Positions 36,206 to 44,647 of a DNA stretch of 64,000 nucleotides are shown piece after piece. The stretch covers positions 248,001-312,000 of the forward strand of contig JAQEWB010000004.1 of the NCBI GenBank assembly GCA_027694045.1. Direction: 5' to 3'. The translations under genes and the position numbers were made by a program. The stretch's first letter is position 1; every line of letters starts with the position of its first letter. The notes under the pieces are model-generated. The model was not told the origin of the DNA. It did no database searches and worked only from the letters and a program-made list of their open reading frames with translations. Origin of the DNA: Bacillaceae bacterium OF18-1A (lineage in GTDB: Bacteria; Bacillota; Bacilli; Bacillales; Bacillaceae_G).

Positions 36206-36808
36206 ATGCGTATTTCTTTTATTCGTCATGGTTGCTTGGAACGTACTATGGAACCAATGACGGTTACTTCATTTCATGAATGGATGAAAGGATATGACTC
36301 GTATGCTGTCGCAAAAAAAGCTCCTATACCAATAGAAACGATTGAGGCGATGGAATCAGCAAAATTAGTCTTAACGAGTGATCAAATGCGGGCTGTACAA
36401 TCAACAGCTGAATTGATGAATTCTTTATCCTTTATGCAAAACCCTCTATTTAGAGAAGCTGAAGTTCCTTCAAGTTTTTTTTCTCCGAAATGGTTGAAAT
36501 GCAAACCTAAAGTATGGATGTCGATTGGTCGAACATTATGGATGCTTGGTTATCATAAAGATGTAGAGTCTTATAAGGAAGTAAGAGAAAGGGCAAGACA
36601 GGCTGCTAATGTATTACATCGTTCTGCGCTCGTACATGGACATATTGCTCTTGTAGGTCATAGTTATTTTAATGTGATGATTGGAGCAGAACTGAGGGCA
36701 ATAGGGTGGTCAGGTTCTCCTATTTTTCATAGGAAGCCATGGGGATGTACCACATATACATTTCATGAGGCGATGGATGGGAATGTATTAAATACGAATT
36801 TAACATAA
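36206..36808 (+). CDS. Histidine phosphatase family protein
   Basis: This 200-residue protein begins MRISFIRHG, with the RHG catalytic motif, and has the second His in IALVGHSYFN. It is a phosphoglycerate-mutase-like member; the substrate is unknown. The ATG follows GGAGAGTGGAAAG. It is a single gene ending in a strong terminator shared with the convergent GNAT gene. Confidence 0.88.
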   Translation: MRISFIRHGCLERTMEPMTVTSFHEWMKGYDSYAVAKKAPIPIETIEAMESAKLVLTSDQMRAVQSTAELMNSLSFMQNPLFREAEVPSSFFSPKWLKCKPKVWMSIGRTLWMLGYHKDVESYKEVRERARQAANVLHRSALVHGHIALVGHSYFNVMIGAELRAIGWSGSPIFHRKPWGCTTYTFHEAMDGNVLNTNLT

Positions 36809-36848
36809 AAGCACACGATTTATATGAAAAATCGTGTGCTTTCTTTTT
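36807..36848. terminator. Bidirectional terminator
   Basis: AAAAGCACACGATTT and AAATCGTGTGCTTT pair with a 7-base loop and T-rich flank. Confidence 0.9.
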
Positions 36849-37425
36849 AAGATATAGAAATTTTGATGTTTAATGGTTTTACGAGATGTGCATAAGGTTC
36901 GCCTACGAGCATAACGATTTGATCTTTTTCATAGCCTAACTTTTCGTATAGTGAAAAGGCACGTTTATTTTCTAAATTAACAAGTAAGGCGATTTTTTTG
37001 TATCCTTCTTCAGTCGCATGAATTTCAGCAGCTTCAATTAATTTAGAGCCAATACCTTTTCCTCCATATGCACTTGAAACTGATAATGTATCAATGTAAT
37101 ATTCATCAAGCTCAGCTTCTTTTTCTAACGTAATCGATGCATCTTTATGTAAGTCTCTTAAGTGATGCACAATTGGAGCATCAAGTTGTGTGGCCTCACT
37201 ACCGTGATAAGCGACGATAACTCCGACGGCCATTCCGTCTTGTTCATATACAAAACAGTTTTCATAGCTCAGTCGGTTTTTCTCTTTTGAGAACCATGTT
37301 TCAAGTCCGAGTAATACTTCTGTCTCAATAGTGCTACCTGTGATTTTTTCGGCAATTTCGTGCAGCGCATTATACAATAAAGGAGCTACTGCTTTTGCAT
37401 CTGTCTTTTTTGCTTTCCGAATCAT
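36847..37425 (-). CDS. GNAT family N-acetyltransferase
   Basis: This 192-residue acetyltransferase has the acetyl-CoA loop YGGKGIGSKLIEAAE, preceded by DTLSVSSAYGG and followed by NLENKRAFSLYEKLGYE. The substrate is unknown. The ATG at 37425 follows CTAGGAGGGAT. Confidence 0.9.
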   Translation of the reverse strand: MIRKAKKTDAKAVAPLLYNALHEIAEKITGSTIETEVLLGLETWFSKEKNRLSYENCFVYEQDGMAVGVIVAYHGSEATQLDAPIVHHLRDLHKDASITLEKEAELDEYYIDTLSVSSAYGGKGIGSKLIEAAEIHATEEGYKKIALLVNLENKRAFSLYEKLGYEKDQIVMLVGEPYAHLVKPLNIKISIS

Positions 37426-37756
37426 AGTATCCCTCCTAGTTCTATTTATACATTGTAGCATAGTGGTGTGGAACTTTGCATAATTGAATGTCGAAATGTT
37501 TGATATAGAGAAGTAGCTATGTTAGTATATGATATTTAGTGGACATATAGTAGAGCGATATTGCTTGTGAAATAATGAAAATGAAATGATAGTATAGCAA
37601 TGGAATAAAATAAAACTTTTAACCAGTGGTGTTTTTGTTCAGCCCTCACTGGTTAGTATCCTCAATAATTGGACTGTCCGTTACTTCTGGATAAATTTAC
37701 AGTTGTTGACCTATAAAAGATACGATAAAATAAAATATTGCATAGAGGTGAAATAC
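37426..37756. other. Intergenic region with an inverted repeat
   Basis: No ORF is supported here. AACCAGTG (37621-37628) and CACTGGTT (37647-37654) form an 8-bp inverted repeat, possibly part of another repeat family. A Spo0A-box-like TGTCGAA occurs at 37489-37495, within chance expectation. Confidence 0.4.
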
Positions 37757-37951
37757 ATGGATAAAGAATTAGCAAATACAATTTTGGATCAGCTGAAAAA
37801 TGGTGAAATAAAGGAGTATGTTGCAACGAAAGATGTATTTTATACGTTTAGAGAAGTTGTTGTAAACCGAGAAGACTTTAAGCATTTCATTGGAAACGCA
37901 CAGCGCGGCGGACAGGTTATTTATACATACTCAGAAACGCCACGTTCATAA
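37757..37951 (+). CDS. Small hypothetical protein (64 residues)
   Basis: The product begins MDKELANTILDQLKNGEIKEY and ends with a GNAQRGGQVIYTYSET segment. AGAGGTGAAATAC precedes the ATG. The TAA stop is formed by the first bases of a bcr1-type repeat, so the original C-terminus may have been altered. No family was recognised. Confidence 0.65.
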   Translation: MDKELANTILDQLKNGEIKEYVATKDVFYTFREVVVNREDFKHFIGNAQRGGQVIYTYSETPRS

Positions 37952-38045
37952 AGTGAAACTTTGATTAAGTGATCTCCCGCTTAACTTCCTTGCATGCACT
38001 GAATTTTGAGGTGGGAATCTTACTGCCCGCAAATAGCGGGATAAA
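37948..38045 (+). repeat. bcr1-type repeat, partly deleted
   Basis: It starts ATAAAGTGAAACTTTGATTA and ends TACTGCCCGCAAATAGCGGG then ATAAA. ATAAA stands at both edges (37948-37952 and 38041-38045). The centre is shorter than in the full copy at 25707-25865. Confidence 0.75.
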
Positions 38046-38069
38046 TAGAAGATGAAGGAGAGGCGAATT

Positions 38070-38387
38070 ATGGGAGATTTTAAACAAGGCATATTACCAC
38101 ATTGGGATTATATGTGGAAAGATAGAGCTGGAAATAGATTTATGGGAATGGTTATGTATCCAGAGAAACGAAAATGTTCAGCAAACATGCTTCAGAAAAT
38201 AAAAAGAGCATATGAAGAGGCTGTAGAAATTAAAGTAACTGTACAAGTTCAACATATGTATCAGTACATAGAAGGAATGATTGTATACTTTGATGAAGAA
38301 GCTCCTGTATGTACAATGATTGATAAAGATGAAAATCCGTATCATATATTTGTAAAAGATATTTTGCGTATTGAGCACTCTGAATAA
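38070..38387 (+). CDS. YolD-like hypothetical protein
   Basis: This 105-residue protein has a DRAGNRFMGMVMYPEKRK segment. It also has a C-terminal beta-rich part (EGMIVYFDEEAPVCTMIDKD, YHIFVKDILRIEH) resembling YolD-like proteins, which are often linked to Y-family polymerase loci. The match is weak. The ATG follows GAAGGAGAGGCG and begins 24 bp after a bcr1-type repeat. Confidence 0.55.
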   Translation: MGDFKQGILPHWDYMWKDRAGNRFMGMVMYPEKRKCSANMLQKIKRAYEEAVEIKVTVQVQHMYQYIEGMIVYFDEEAPVCTMIDKDENPYHIFVKDILRIEHSE

Positions 38388-38520
38388 TGTTTTCATAAAT
38401 AAATTGAAGTTCCATAATAATAATCTTTTTCTATAATAGTTATCTTTTAGTATGTAACGAGAAGTGAAAGTGTATGTATTATATTTAATAAAGTAAAATT
38501 GATAGATGTAATCGTTTGTT

Positions 38521-38554
38521 AGAACAGATTATCGTTTCATATCTGTTCTTTTTT
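38521..38554 (+). terminator. Terminator-like hairpin
   Basis: AGAACAGAT and ATCTGTTCT pair around an 11-base loop, followed by TTTTTT. It lies 130 bp after the YolD-like gene. Confidence 0.7.
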
Positions 38555-38765
38555 GCGTGATGCTGGAGAAATATATTCCTCCAGCATTTGCCGTTTTATG
38601 ACAAAATATATTGGTAACTTTTTTTAAAATAAGGTTAAATTCGTTGACAACTTTTTTGAAAAGCACTTTATTGACATGAGTTTTAGAATGTTGTTTCATA
38701 GTCATTGTATTGAAAAAAATCGATGCTCTTGTCGAAAAGTAAAAGTTAAAAAAAGAAAGAATTTA

Positions 38766-38813
38766 TACATACATCTTGTGTCTTGTTTTAAAACGTAATA
38801 CAATATATAGAGA
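38766..38813 (+). promoter_or_regulatory. nrd promoter with tandem NrdR-box-like sites
   Basis: The downstream site contains CAATATATAG (38801-38810), an exact match to the NrdR core CWATATATWG. A weaker 16-bp match lies at 38766-38781, exactly 32 bp upstream (16-bp spacer), the spacing typical of NrdR operators. A -35 TTGTGT (38777-38782) and -10 TACAAT (38799-38804), 16 bp apart, overlap both boxes. Confidence 0.65.
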
Positions 38814-38862
38814 AATCAAGAACAACATACAGAGAATATAGATTGGAGAGGGAGGGTCGGAA

Positions 38863-39222
38863 ATGTTAGTTGCATATGATTCTATGACAGGAAACGTGAA
38901 GCGTTTCATCCACAAATTAAATATGCCGGCCATTCAAATTGATGAAGATCTAGTAATAGATGAAGAATTTATTCTTATTACGTATACAACAGGTTTTGGC
39001 AATGTACCAGAACGTGTTTTAGACTTTTTAGAGCGCAATAATGAAAAATTAAAAGGCGTATCTGCAAGCGGCAATCGTAACTGGGGAGACATGTTCGGTG
39101 CAAGTGCTGACAAAATTTCTGCTAAATATGAAGTGCCTATTGTATCAAAATTTGAGTTATCTGGAACAAATAACGATGTAGAATATTTTAAGGAAAGGGT
39201 GCGGGAGATTGCGACACATTGA
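38863..39222 (+). CDS. nrdI: Flavodoxin-like NrdI
   Basis: This 119-residue flavoprotein supplies the oxidant that assembles the dimanganese-tyrosyl cofactor of class Ib NrdF. FMN-binding loops are visible as DSMTGNVKRF, TYTTGFGNVPE and NRNWGDMFG. A strong GGAGAGGGAGGG precedes the ATG. It overlaps the nrdE start by 14 bp. Confidence 0.96.
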   Translation: MLVAYDSMTGNVKRFIHKLNMPAIQIDEDLVIDEEFILITYTTGFGNVPERVLDFLERNNEKLKGVSASGNRNWGDMFGASADKISAKYEVPIVSKFELSGTNNDVEYFKERVREIATH

Positions 39223-39907
39223 ACTGAATAATGAAATCACGCAAATGCAGGACGGTTTTTATCAGCTTCATAAAGATAAAGAGGCATTAGAAGTCTTTAT
39301 GGAAGAAGCTAGAGAGAATACCGTTTCTTTTAATAGCGTGGCAGAGCGAATGGAATATATGAAAGAACATGATTACTATTACAACGTTCTGGACGAGTAT
39401 AGCTTGGAGGAAGTAGAGGAAGTATATAACATCGCTTATGGTGAAAACTTCGAGTTCCAATCTTATATGGCAGCATCTAAGTTCTACAAAGATTATGCGT
39501 TAAAAACAAATGATCAAAAACAATACTTAGAAAGCTATGAAGATCGTGTAGCAATTGTTTCATTATACTTAGGACGCGGTGATGTTGCGAAGGCAAAACA
39601 ATTCGCAAGCATGATTGTCAAACAAAACTACCAACCAGCGACACCAACCTTTTTAAATGCGGGAAGAAGCAGAAGAGGAGAAATGGTGTCTTGTTTCTTG
39701 TTAGAGATGGATGATAGCTTAAATTCAATCGGCTTTAACATTAATACAGCGATGCAATTATCGAAAATCGGCGGCGGAGTAGCTTTAAACTTATCTAAGC
39801 TACGTGCACGTGGTGAGCAAATTAAAGGTATTGAAAACGCTGCGAGCGGCGTAGTACCTGTTATGAAATTACTTGAAGATTCGTTTTCATATGCGAATCA
39901 GTTGGGT
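39209..39907 (+). CDS. nrdE: Ribonucleotide reductase class Ib alpha subunit, exon 1
   Basis: This is the first of three exons; 233 codons run from TTG (MRHIELNNEI) to NQLG. It carries the N-terminal and first barrel regions, including PATPTFLNAG and the redox Cys in GEMVSCFLLEM. The frame stops just after GGT only because an intron follows. Joining to 40964 restores NQLG-QRKGAGAVYLN, the normal protein. Exons 39209-39907, 40964-41966 and 43094-43476 give 694 residues. Class Ib RNR reduces ribonucleoside diphosphates. Confidence 0.96.
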
Positions 39908-40963
39908 TAACTTTATGGCTCAACTATAAAACTGGGTCAATTGCTGGAACGCCTGAGTATATCAAGGTAGGATACTACGAAGAAATTACGTAGCGGCCCC
40001 TAAAAATCCAAGATTGCAGGAAATCAGCAGCCGAGCTCCTAAATCTATTAGATAAGGAGAAGGTTCAACGACCAAGTGGCTATATAGGTGACTATGTAGC
40101 TCGAACCTGGCTTCTCAAAACAACCAAATTCAAAGGGTGTATACAGTTATGGGGAGGAAAAAGAGCTTTATAACAAAGATATGTCCGATATGTAAAAGTG
40201 GTTATGAGGTTAATGAAAAAAATAAAAGAAATATGGAACGATCGAAAACATGTGGAGCATTAGAATGCCGAAAAAGACTTGCTCTTATTAACAGCAACTA
40301 TGACTTAATATGTTTTGGATGTAGAAAATCATTTGTTGGAAAAAGAATAAACCAAAAGTTTTGTAGCAAGAAATGTCAATCTAAGAGGTACAAATTAATT
40401 TGTACTATATGTATGAGTGAATTCTATTCAGATAAAAATGTAACTAAAACATGTTCACATGAATGTAGGTGGGCACTAAATAGAAGTCAACTTGTAAACT
40501 TGATATGTTCTTACTGCGAGAATTCTTTTTCTAGACCATCTTACACCGTTAAAGATTCTAAAATATTTTGTTCTAAAAGTTGCAATAATAAATATTTTGT
40601 GGAATTAAATTATGGTACGACTAATAAGTACGGCAAGAATTGGTCTAGAATTAGGGAGTATATGTTCGAATTTTATGATTTTCGCTGTCAAAGATGTTTA
40701 AGTAAATACGATATAAATACATTAAATTTACACCACATTATTCCGTTCCGTTTCTTTGAAAGTCTTGAACAAGCAAACCTCATGATGAATTTATTACCAC
40801 TTTGTAATTCATGCCATATTCATGTGCATCGGACGCATGATACATGGTTAGATAAAGAATTTGGTGAGAAGAAGATATGGTCTGAACTCTATAGCGATAT
40901 AGAGAGGGTAGCAGAAATGACTATCCCCCATACGTTTTGATAACGATATGGAGTAACAATATG
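39908..40963 (+). ncRNA. Group I intron 1 in nrdE, with HNH endonuclease gene
   Basis: This 1056-nt intron follows U39907 and ends with G40963. The exon GTTGGGT pairs with the guide GGCTCAAC (39917-39924) with a terminal U-G wobble, as required for group I 5' splice sites. Conserved core segments resemble Q (AAATCAGCAGCCGAG, about 40020) and R (GTTCAACGACCAAG, about 40063). An HNH endonuclease ORF fills the 3' half, ending 23 nt before the splice site. The exon join restores the NrdE frame exactly. Confidence 0.93.
40149..40940 (+). CDS. Intron-encoded HNH homing endonuclease (intron 1)
   Basis: This 263-residue protein has four successive CX2C...CX3-4C zinc modules (ICPIC/CGALEC, ICFGC/CSKKC, ICTIC/CSHEC, ICSYC/CSKSC; residues about 10-145). 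An HNH domain follows: CQRC, LNLHHIIPF, NLLPLCNSCHIHVH. It probably cuts intronless nrdE near the insertion site to spread the intron. The ATG at 40149 is preceded by AAAGGGTG. The zinc modules probably read the target DNA. Confidence 0.9.
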   Translation: MGRKKSFITKICPICKSGYEVNEKNKRNMERSKTCGALECRKRLALINSNYDLICFGCRKSFVGKRINQKFCSKKCQSKRYKLICTICMSEFYSDKNVTKTCSHECRWALNRSQLVNLICSYCENSFSRPSYTVKDSKIFCSKSCNNKYFVELNYGTTNKYGKNWSRIREYMFEFYDFRCQRCLSKYDINTLNLHHIIPFRFFESLEQANLMMNLLPLCNSCHIHVHRTHDTWLDKEFGEKKIWSELYSDIERVAEMTIPHTF

Positions 40964-41966
40964 CAACGAAAAGGTGCAGGTGCTGTATACTTAAACATTT
41001 TCCATTGGGATATTATTGAATTCCTTGATACAAAAAAAATAAATGCCGATGAGAAGAGCCGTATTCAGTCTCTATCAATCGGAATTATCGTTCCAAGTAA
41101 GTTCTTTGAGCTTGCTGAGAAAAACGAACCTTTCCATGTTTTCGCGCCTTATACGGTGTATAAAGAATATGGAAAGCACTTAGATGACATTGATATCGAT
41201 GAAATGTACGATGAATTAATGAGCAATCCGAAAGTGAAGAAGAAGCCACTAGATATTAGTGCACGTGATATGCTTATTAAAATTGCTATGATTCAGCTTG
41301 AGTCTGGTTACCCATACTTAATGTTTAAATCCAATGCTAATAAACAACATCCACTGAAGGATATTGGAACTGTGAAGATGTCGAACTTGTGTACAGAAAT
41401 CTTCCAGCTTCAAGAAACTTCTGAAATTAACGATTACGGTACAGATGACATTATCCGTCGTGATATTAACTGTAACTTAGGATCATTAAATATCGTAAAT
41501 GTAATGGAAAATAAAGAAATTCGTGAAGCAGTTCATGCGGGAATGGAAGCTTTAACAGCTGTTTCTGATATGACAATCATTCCGAATGCACCGACTGTGA
41601 AAAAAGCTAATGATGAGCTTCATTCAGTTGGACTTGGCGCAATGAACTTACACGGATATTTATCAAAAAACAAAATCGCATATGAAAGTGCAGAAGCGAA
41701 AGAGTTCGCTCGTACATTCTTTATGATGTTAAATTACTACTCTATTGAGAAAAGTATGGAAATTGCTAAAGAAAAAGGCGAAACATTTAAAGACTTTGAT
41801 AAGTCTGATTATGCGAGCGGCACATACTTTGAAAAGTATGAAACGACAGATTATAGCCCAGTAACTGAAAAAGTTCAGCAACTATTTGAAGGAATTCATA
41901 TTCCGACAAAAGAAGATTGGAATCAATTAAAACAACAAGTAATTGAGCATGGTTTGTACAATGCGT
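40964..41966 (+). CDS. nrdE: Ribonucleotide reductase class Ib alpha subunit, exon 2
   Basis: This exon encodes QRKGAGAVYLNIF through HGLYNA plus the first base of a Tyr codon. It includes the active-site region KMSNLCTEIFQ and NCNLGSLNIVN. An upstream in-frame ATG in the intron is not a real start. The last nucleotide T joins AT at 43094 to give TAT (Tyr), continuing YRLAIAPTQSIS. Confidence 0.96.
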
Positions 41967-43093
41967 TAACATGTAGCGCCCCTAGACAGTGATGTTTAGA
42001 GGAAAACGGCTTATATGCAGGGAAGTCCTAAGAGTTCTTTCTACCAAGTATACATAGAAATGTGTATATGGCGAGGGGTAATGCCTAAGGTATGGTAAAA
42101 AGGAAAGAAATTGGATGATCTGCAGGGAAGTACCTAAATCAAATTGACAAGGTAAACCCTCAACGACTACCATAGCCGATTCTTATAGTGTGGTTTGCCT
42201 CAGAGGAGGCTTCTCATGTGAAAGACATTTTCGAAATTAGAGACTATACGAAAGATAAAAAAGGAAGGTTAATTTGGATTTCATGTCTCATATGTAATAG
42301 AGATTTCCAAATACCGTATATACATCGTAAAGCTATTAAAACTTGTTGTAAGTACTGTCAAGAATTAAAGATTGCATGGTCGAAAAACAAAGGAAAATAT
42401 AGACTATGTAAAGTCTGTAGTAAACCCATTTGGTGTCAACCTCGTAAAACTCATGAATATTGCTCAAAGCAATGTAAAAACTTGGCCGTAACAATATACT
42501 CGTGGAAAAGGAATACTACTATGCCGCATACAGGTAAGAAAAAGTACTATGGACCAAATTGGTTAATGCAGCGTAGAAGAGCAAGGAAACGGGATCAATA
42601 CAAATGCCAAATTTGTGGAATTCACGAGAAAGAATATGGACAAGAACTATCAGTACACCATAAGGAGCCTTTTGTTTACTTCGAATCTTATGAAGAAGCT
42701 AATCGACTTCAAAATCTTATTTCTCTTTGTGAATCATGCCATAGGCAGGTACATAAAGGGGAACAACATCCTGCTTCGTTTTGCTTAGATAAGATAAAAT
42801 TTATAAATCATCGTAACGTGGTTTGGACGCAGCAGAAGAAGAAGGCACAACAAGTTTTAGAGTTATTATTAAAAACCGATTTATCTTTACGAGAAATCTC
42901 TGATCGAACTGGATTGTCATATGGAAATGTCCAACGAATTTATAGAGGGGATTCATGGAAAACATTATATGAATATCCTCCGCGATTAATTCGGCCTCGA
43001 GGGAAAATAAGAAACACAATTAAGAATATGGAATAGTCTACTCCCACTTCATATAAGAAGTGTTAAAGTGTCTCGAAAGAGAGGGTATGTAGG
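41967..43093 (+). ncRNA. Group I intron 2 in nrdE, with HNH endonuclease gene
   Basis: This 1127-nt intron follows U41966, splits a Tyr codon after its first base and ends with G43093. Exon GCGT can pair with intron GCGC (from 41976), with a U-G wobble at the splice site. The core-like R segment CCTCAACGACTACC is at about 42157-42170. An HNH ORF occupies the 3' part and ends 57 nt before the 3' splice site. The insertion point is in codons for the conserved AxxPTxSIS region. Confidence 0.9.
42218..43036 (+). CDS. Intron-encoded HNH homing endonuclease (intron 2)
   Basis: This 272-residue protein has two zinc modules (SCLIC/CCKYC and LCKVC/CSKQC) and then an HNH domain (CQIC, LSVHHKEPF, NLISLCESCHRQVH). 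A C-terminal helix-turn-helix follows (LSLREISDRTGLSYGNVQRI) like those in intron-encoded nucleases. GTG at 42218 is the start because AGAGGAGG lies 7 bases upstream. The HNH core is similar to that of the intron 1 enzyme, which points to a common origin. Confidence 0.9.
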   Translation: MKDIFEIRDYTKDKKGRLIWISCLICNRDFQIPYIHRKAIKTCCKYCQELKIAWSKNKGKYRLCKVCSKPIWCQPRKTHEYCSKQCKNLAVTIYSWKRNTTMPHTGKKKYYGPNWLMQRRRARKRDQYKCQICGIHEKEYGQELSVHHKEPFVYFESYEEANRLQNLISLCESCHRQVHKGEQHPASFCLDKIKFINHRNVVWTQQKKKAQQVLELLLKTDLSLREISDRTGLSYGNVQRIYRGDSWKTLYEYPPRLIRPRGKIRNTIKNME

Positions 43094-43476
43094 ATCGTCT
43101 TGCCATTGCTCCGACACAATCAATCAGTTACGTTCAAAATGCAACTTCAAGCGTAATGCCGATCGTAAGTCAAATCGAATCAAGAACATATGCAAATGCG
43201 ACAACATATTATCCAATGCCGTATTTATCAAAAGATACGTTCTGGTACTATAAATCTTCTTACGATATGAATCAGTTTAAATTAATTGATTTAATCGCAG
43301 AAATTCAAGAACATATTGACCAAGGAATTAGTACAATTCTTTACGTTAATAGTGATATTTCAACACGTGAATTAGCGCGTTACTACATCTATGCACATAA
43401 AAAAGGCTTAAAGAGTCTGTATTATACGAGAACACGTAAATTAAGCGTGGAAGAGTGTGTGGCTTGTACCGTTTAA
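43094..43476 (+). CDS. nrdE: Ribonucleotide reductase class Ib alpha subunit, exon 3
   Basis: The final exon begins AT-CGT (completing Tyr, then Arg) and encodes RLAIAPTQSISYVQNATSS to the C-terminal EECVACTV. The C-terminal CxxC is the redox-active pair that is re-reduced by NrdH or thioredoxin. The AUG-like frames upstream in the intron are not used. Confidence 0.95.
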
Positions 43477-43490
43477 TGGCATATTGCCAT
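43476..43490 (+). repeat. Small palindrome after the nrdE stop
   Basis: ATGGCATATTGCCAT is a perfect palindromic hairpin starting at the last base of the nrdE stop. It has no T run. Confidence 0.5.
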
Positions 43491-43511
43491 ACTAAATGAA
43501 TAACCCAACAG

Positions 43512-43540
43512 TATGAGCAGGGTTATGAACCCTGCTCATA
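43512..43540 (+). repeat. Strong hairpin in the nrdE-nrdF gap
   Basis: TATGAGCAGGGTT and AACCCTGCTCATA form a perfect 13-bp stem with a 3-base loop. The following CTTGGTTTG is not a good T run, so it is more likely an mRNA stability or processing element than a terminator. Confidence 0.7.
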
Positions 43541-43546
43541 CTTGGT

Positions 43547-43608
43547 TTGTTCTACTAAACGGTTAGCTTTTCATTGTTAGATGGAAATTTAACCGTTCAG
43601 TAGAACAA
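43547..43608 (+). repeat. 19-bp near-perfect inverted repeat before nrdF
   Basis: TTGTTCTACTAAACGGTTA (43547-43565) and TAACCGTTCAGTAGAACAA (43590-43608) are inverted copies with one mismatch and a 24-base centre. The right arm ends 22 bp before the nrdF start. It may be a mobile-repeat remnant or an RNA structure setting nrdF expression. Confidence 0.7.
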
Positions 43609-43630
43609 TAATAGATATAGGGGTGATTCA

Positions 43631-44209
43631 ATGCGCGCTGTTAACTGGAATAAAAAGGAAGATGATTTCAGTTTAATGTTTTGGAAGCAAAACATCGCTC
43701 AGTTTTGGACAGAAGAAGAAATCGCGGTTTCGTCTGACAAAAATACTTGGGTGCAATTATCGAAAGAAGAGCAAATTGCTTATAAGCGTGTATTAGGTGG
43801 TTTAACACTTTTAGATACGAAACAAGGTGGCGAAGGGATGCCACTTGTACTTGTTCATCTTGAAAATTTACAAGCGAAAAGTGTATTAGCTTTCATGGGA
43901 GCTATGGAAGAAGTACATGCGAAAAGTTATAGTCACATTTTCACAACATTAGCTACAGAAGAAGAAATCGATGATATTTTTGACTGGGTAGACAATCATC
44001 CGTTACTTGAGAAAAAAGCTGGTATTATTACGAGTTACTATCGTCGTTTATTAAAGCCTGAAGTAACGAAAAAAGAGTTATACATGGCAATGGTAGCAAG
44101 TGTGTTCTTAGAAAGTTACTTATTCTATAGTGGATTTTTCTATCCACTTTACTTAGCTGGTCAAGGTAAACTGACGGCAAGTGGTGAAATTATTAACCTT
44201 ATTATCCGT
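43631..44209 (+). CDS. nrdF: Ribonucleotide reductase class Ib beta subunit, exon 1
   Basis: These 193 codons begin MRAVNWNKKEDDFSLMFWKQ, with metal ligands in the LLDTKQGG and EEVHAKSYSHIF regions. The radical-bearing Tyr is expected in the helix that contains HAKSYSHIF. The frame ends at INLIIR only because an intron follows. With 44648-45037 it gives a 322-residue NrdF, which houses the dimetal-tyrosyl radical cofactor. AGGGGTGATTCA precedes the ATG. Confidence 0.96.
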
Positions 44210-44647
44210 TAACTTATGGCGGCTTTTGGTAGAGATACCAATTGAAAAACCCTTTTAATTGCTGGGACCCCCTATTGTAAATTTATCTGTATTATTATTG
44301 ATGAATATATGCATTCAGGTTATTCTCTAACTATCAATAGATGGAAAGGAGAATAGCTGATAGGGCAATCAGCAGCGAAGCCTTTATCTAGCGATAACAT
44401 GTACGGAAGTATCAGACATCGAAAACTGTATAAACAGTGGTGGGTGCGATACGTAGATAAAGGAACGTTCAACGACTATCCCAATGGCGGTGAAATTCCG
44501 CAATAGGAGTAGGGCCAAGCGGTGGGTGAGAATCCCTTAAATCGAAATGGAGGGCTACCTGAGAAGGTAGATGATATAGTCTCTTCTTACAGGAAACTGT
44601 AAGCTGTATAAACGGCATAGGAGTAGCGAACTTATGTGAAGGTAAAG
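44210..44647 (+). ncRNA. Group I intron 3 in nrdF, no ORF
   Basis: This 438-nt intron follows U44209 and ends with G44647. Exon CCGT pairs with GCGG (44219-44222), with a U-G wobble at the splice site. Core segments are clear: AATCAGCAGCGAAGCC (about 44370), R GTTCAACGACTA (about 44467) and S GATATAGTC (about 44573), where GACTA and TAGTC can form P7. It carries no endonuclease. Splicing joins INLIIR to DESIHG. Confidence 0.93.

Larger units (their letters stand above)
38388..38862 (+). other. Intergenic region before the nrd operon
   Basis: No ORF is supported. It holds a terminator-like hairpin (38521-38554) and the nrd promoter with two NrdR-box-like sites (38766-38813). The rest is AT-rich with no recognisable structure. 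Confidence 0.6.

Noticed and set aside
37489..38736. Spo0A boxes (TGTCGAA) at 37489 and 38730
   Set aside because: A 7-base word is expected several times by chance in 64 kb, and neither is placed at a convincing promoter.
39209..43476. nrdE as a frameshifted or multi-fragment pseudogene
   Set aside because: The three fragments join exactly at U/G-bounded intervals that have group I features and HNH ORFs. Intron splicing explains all interruptions.
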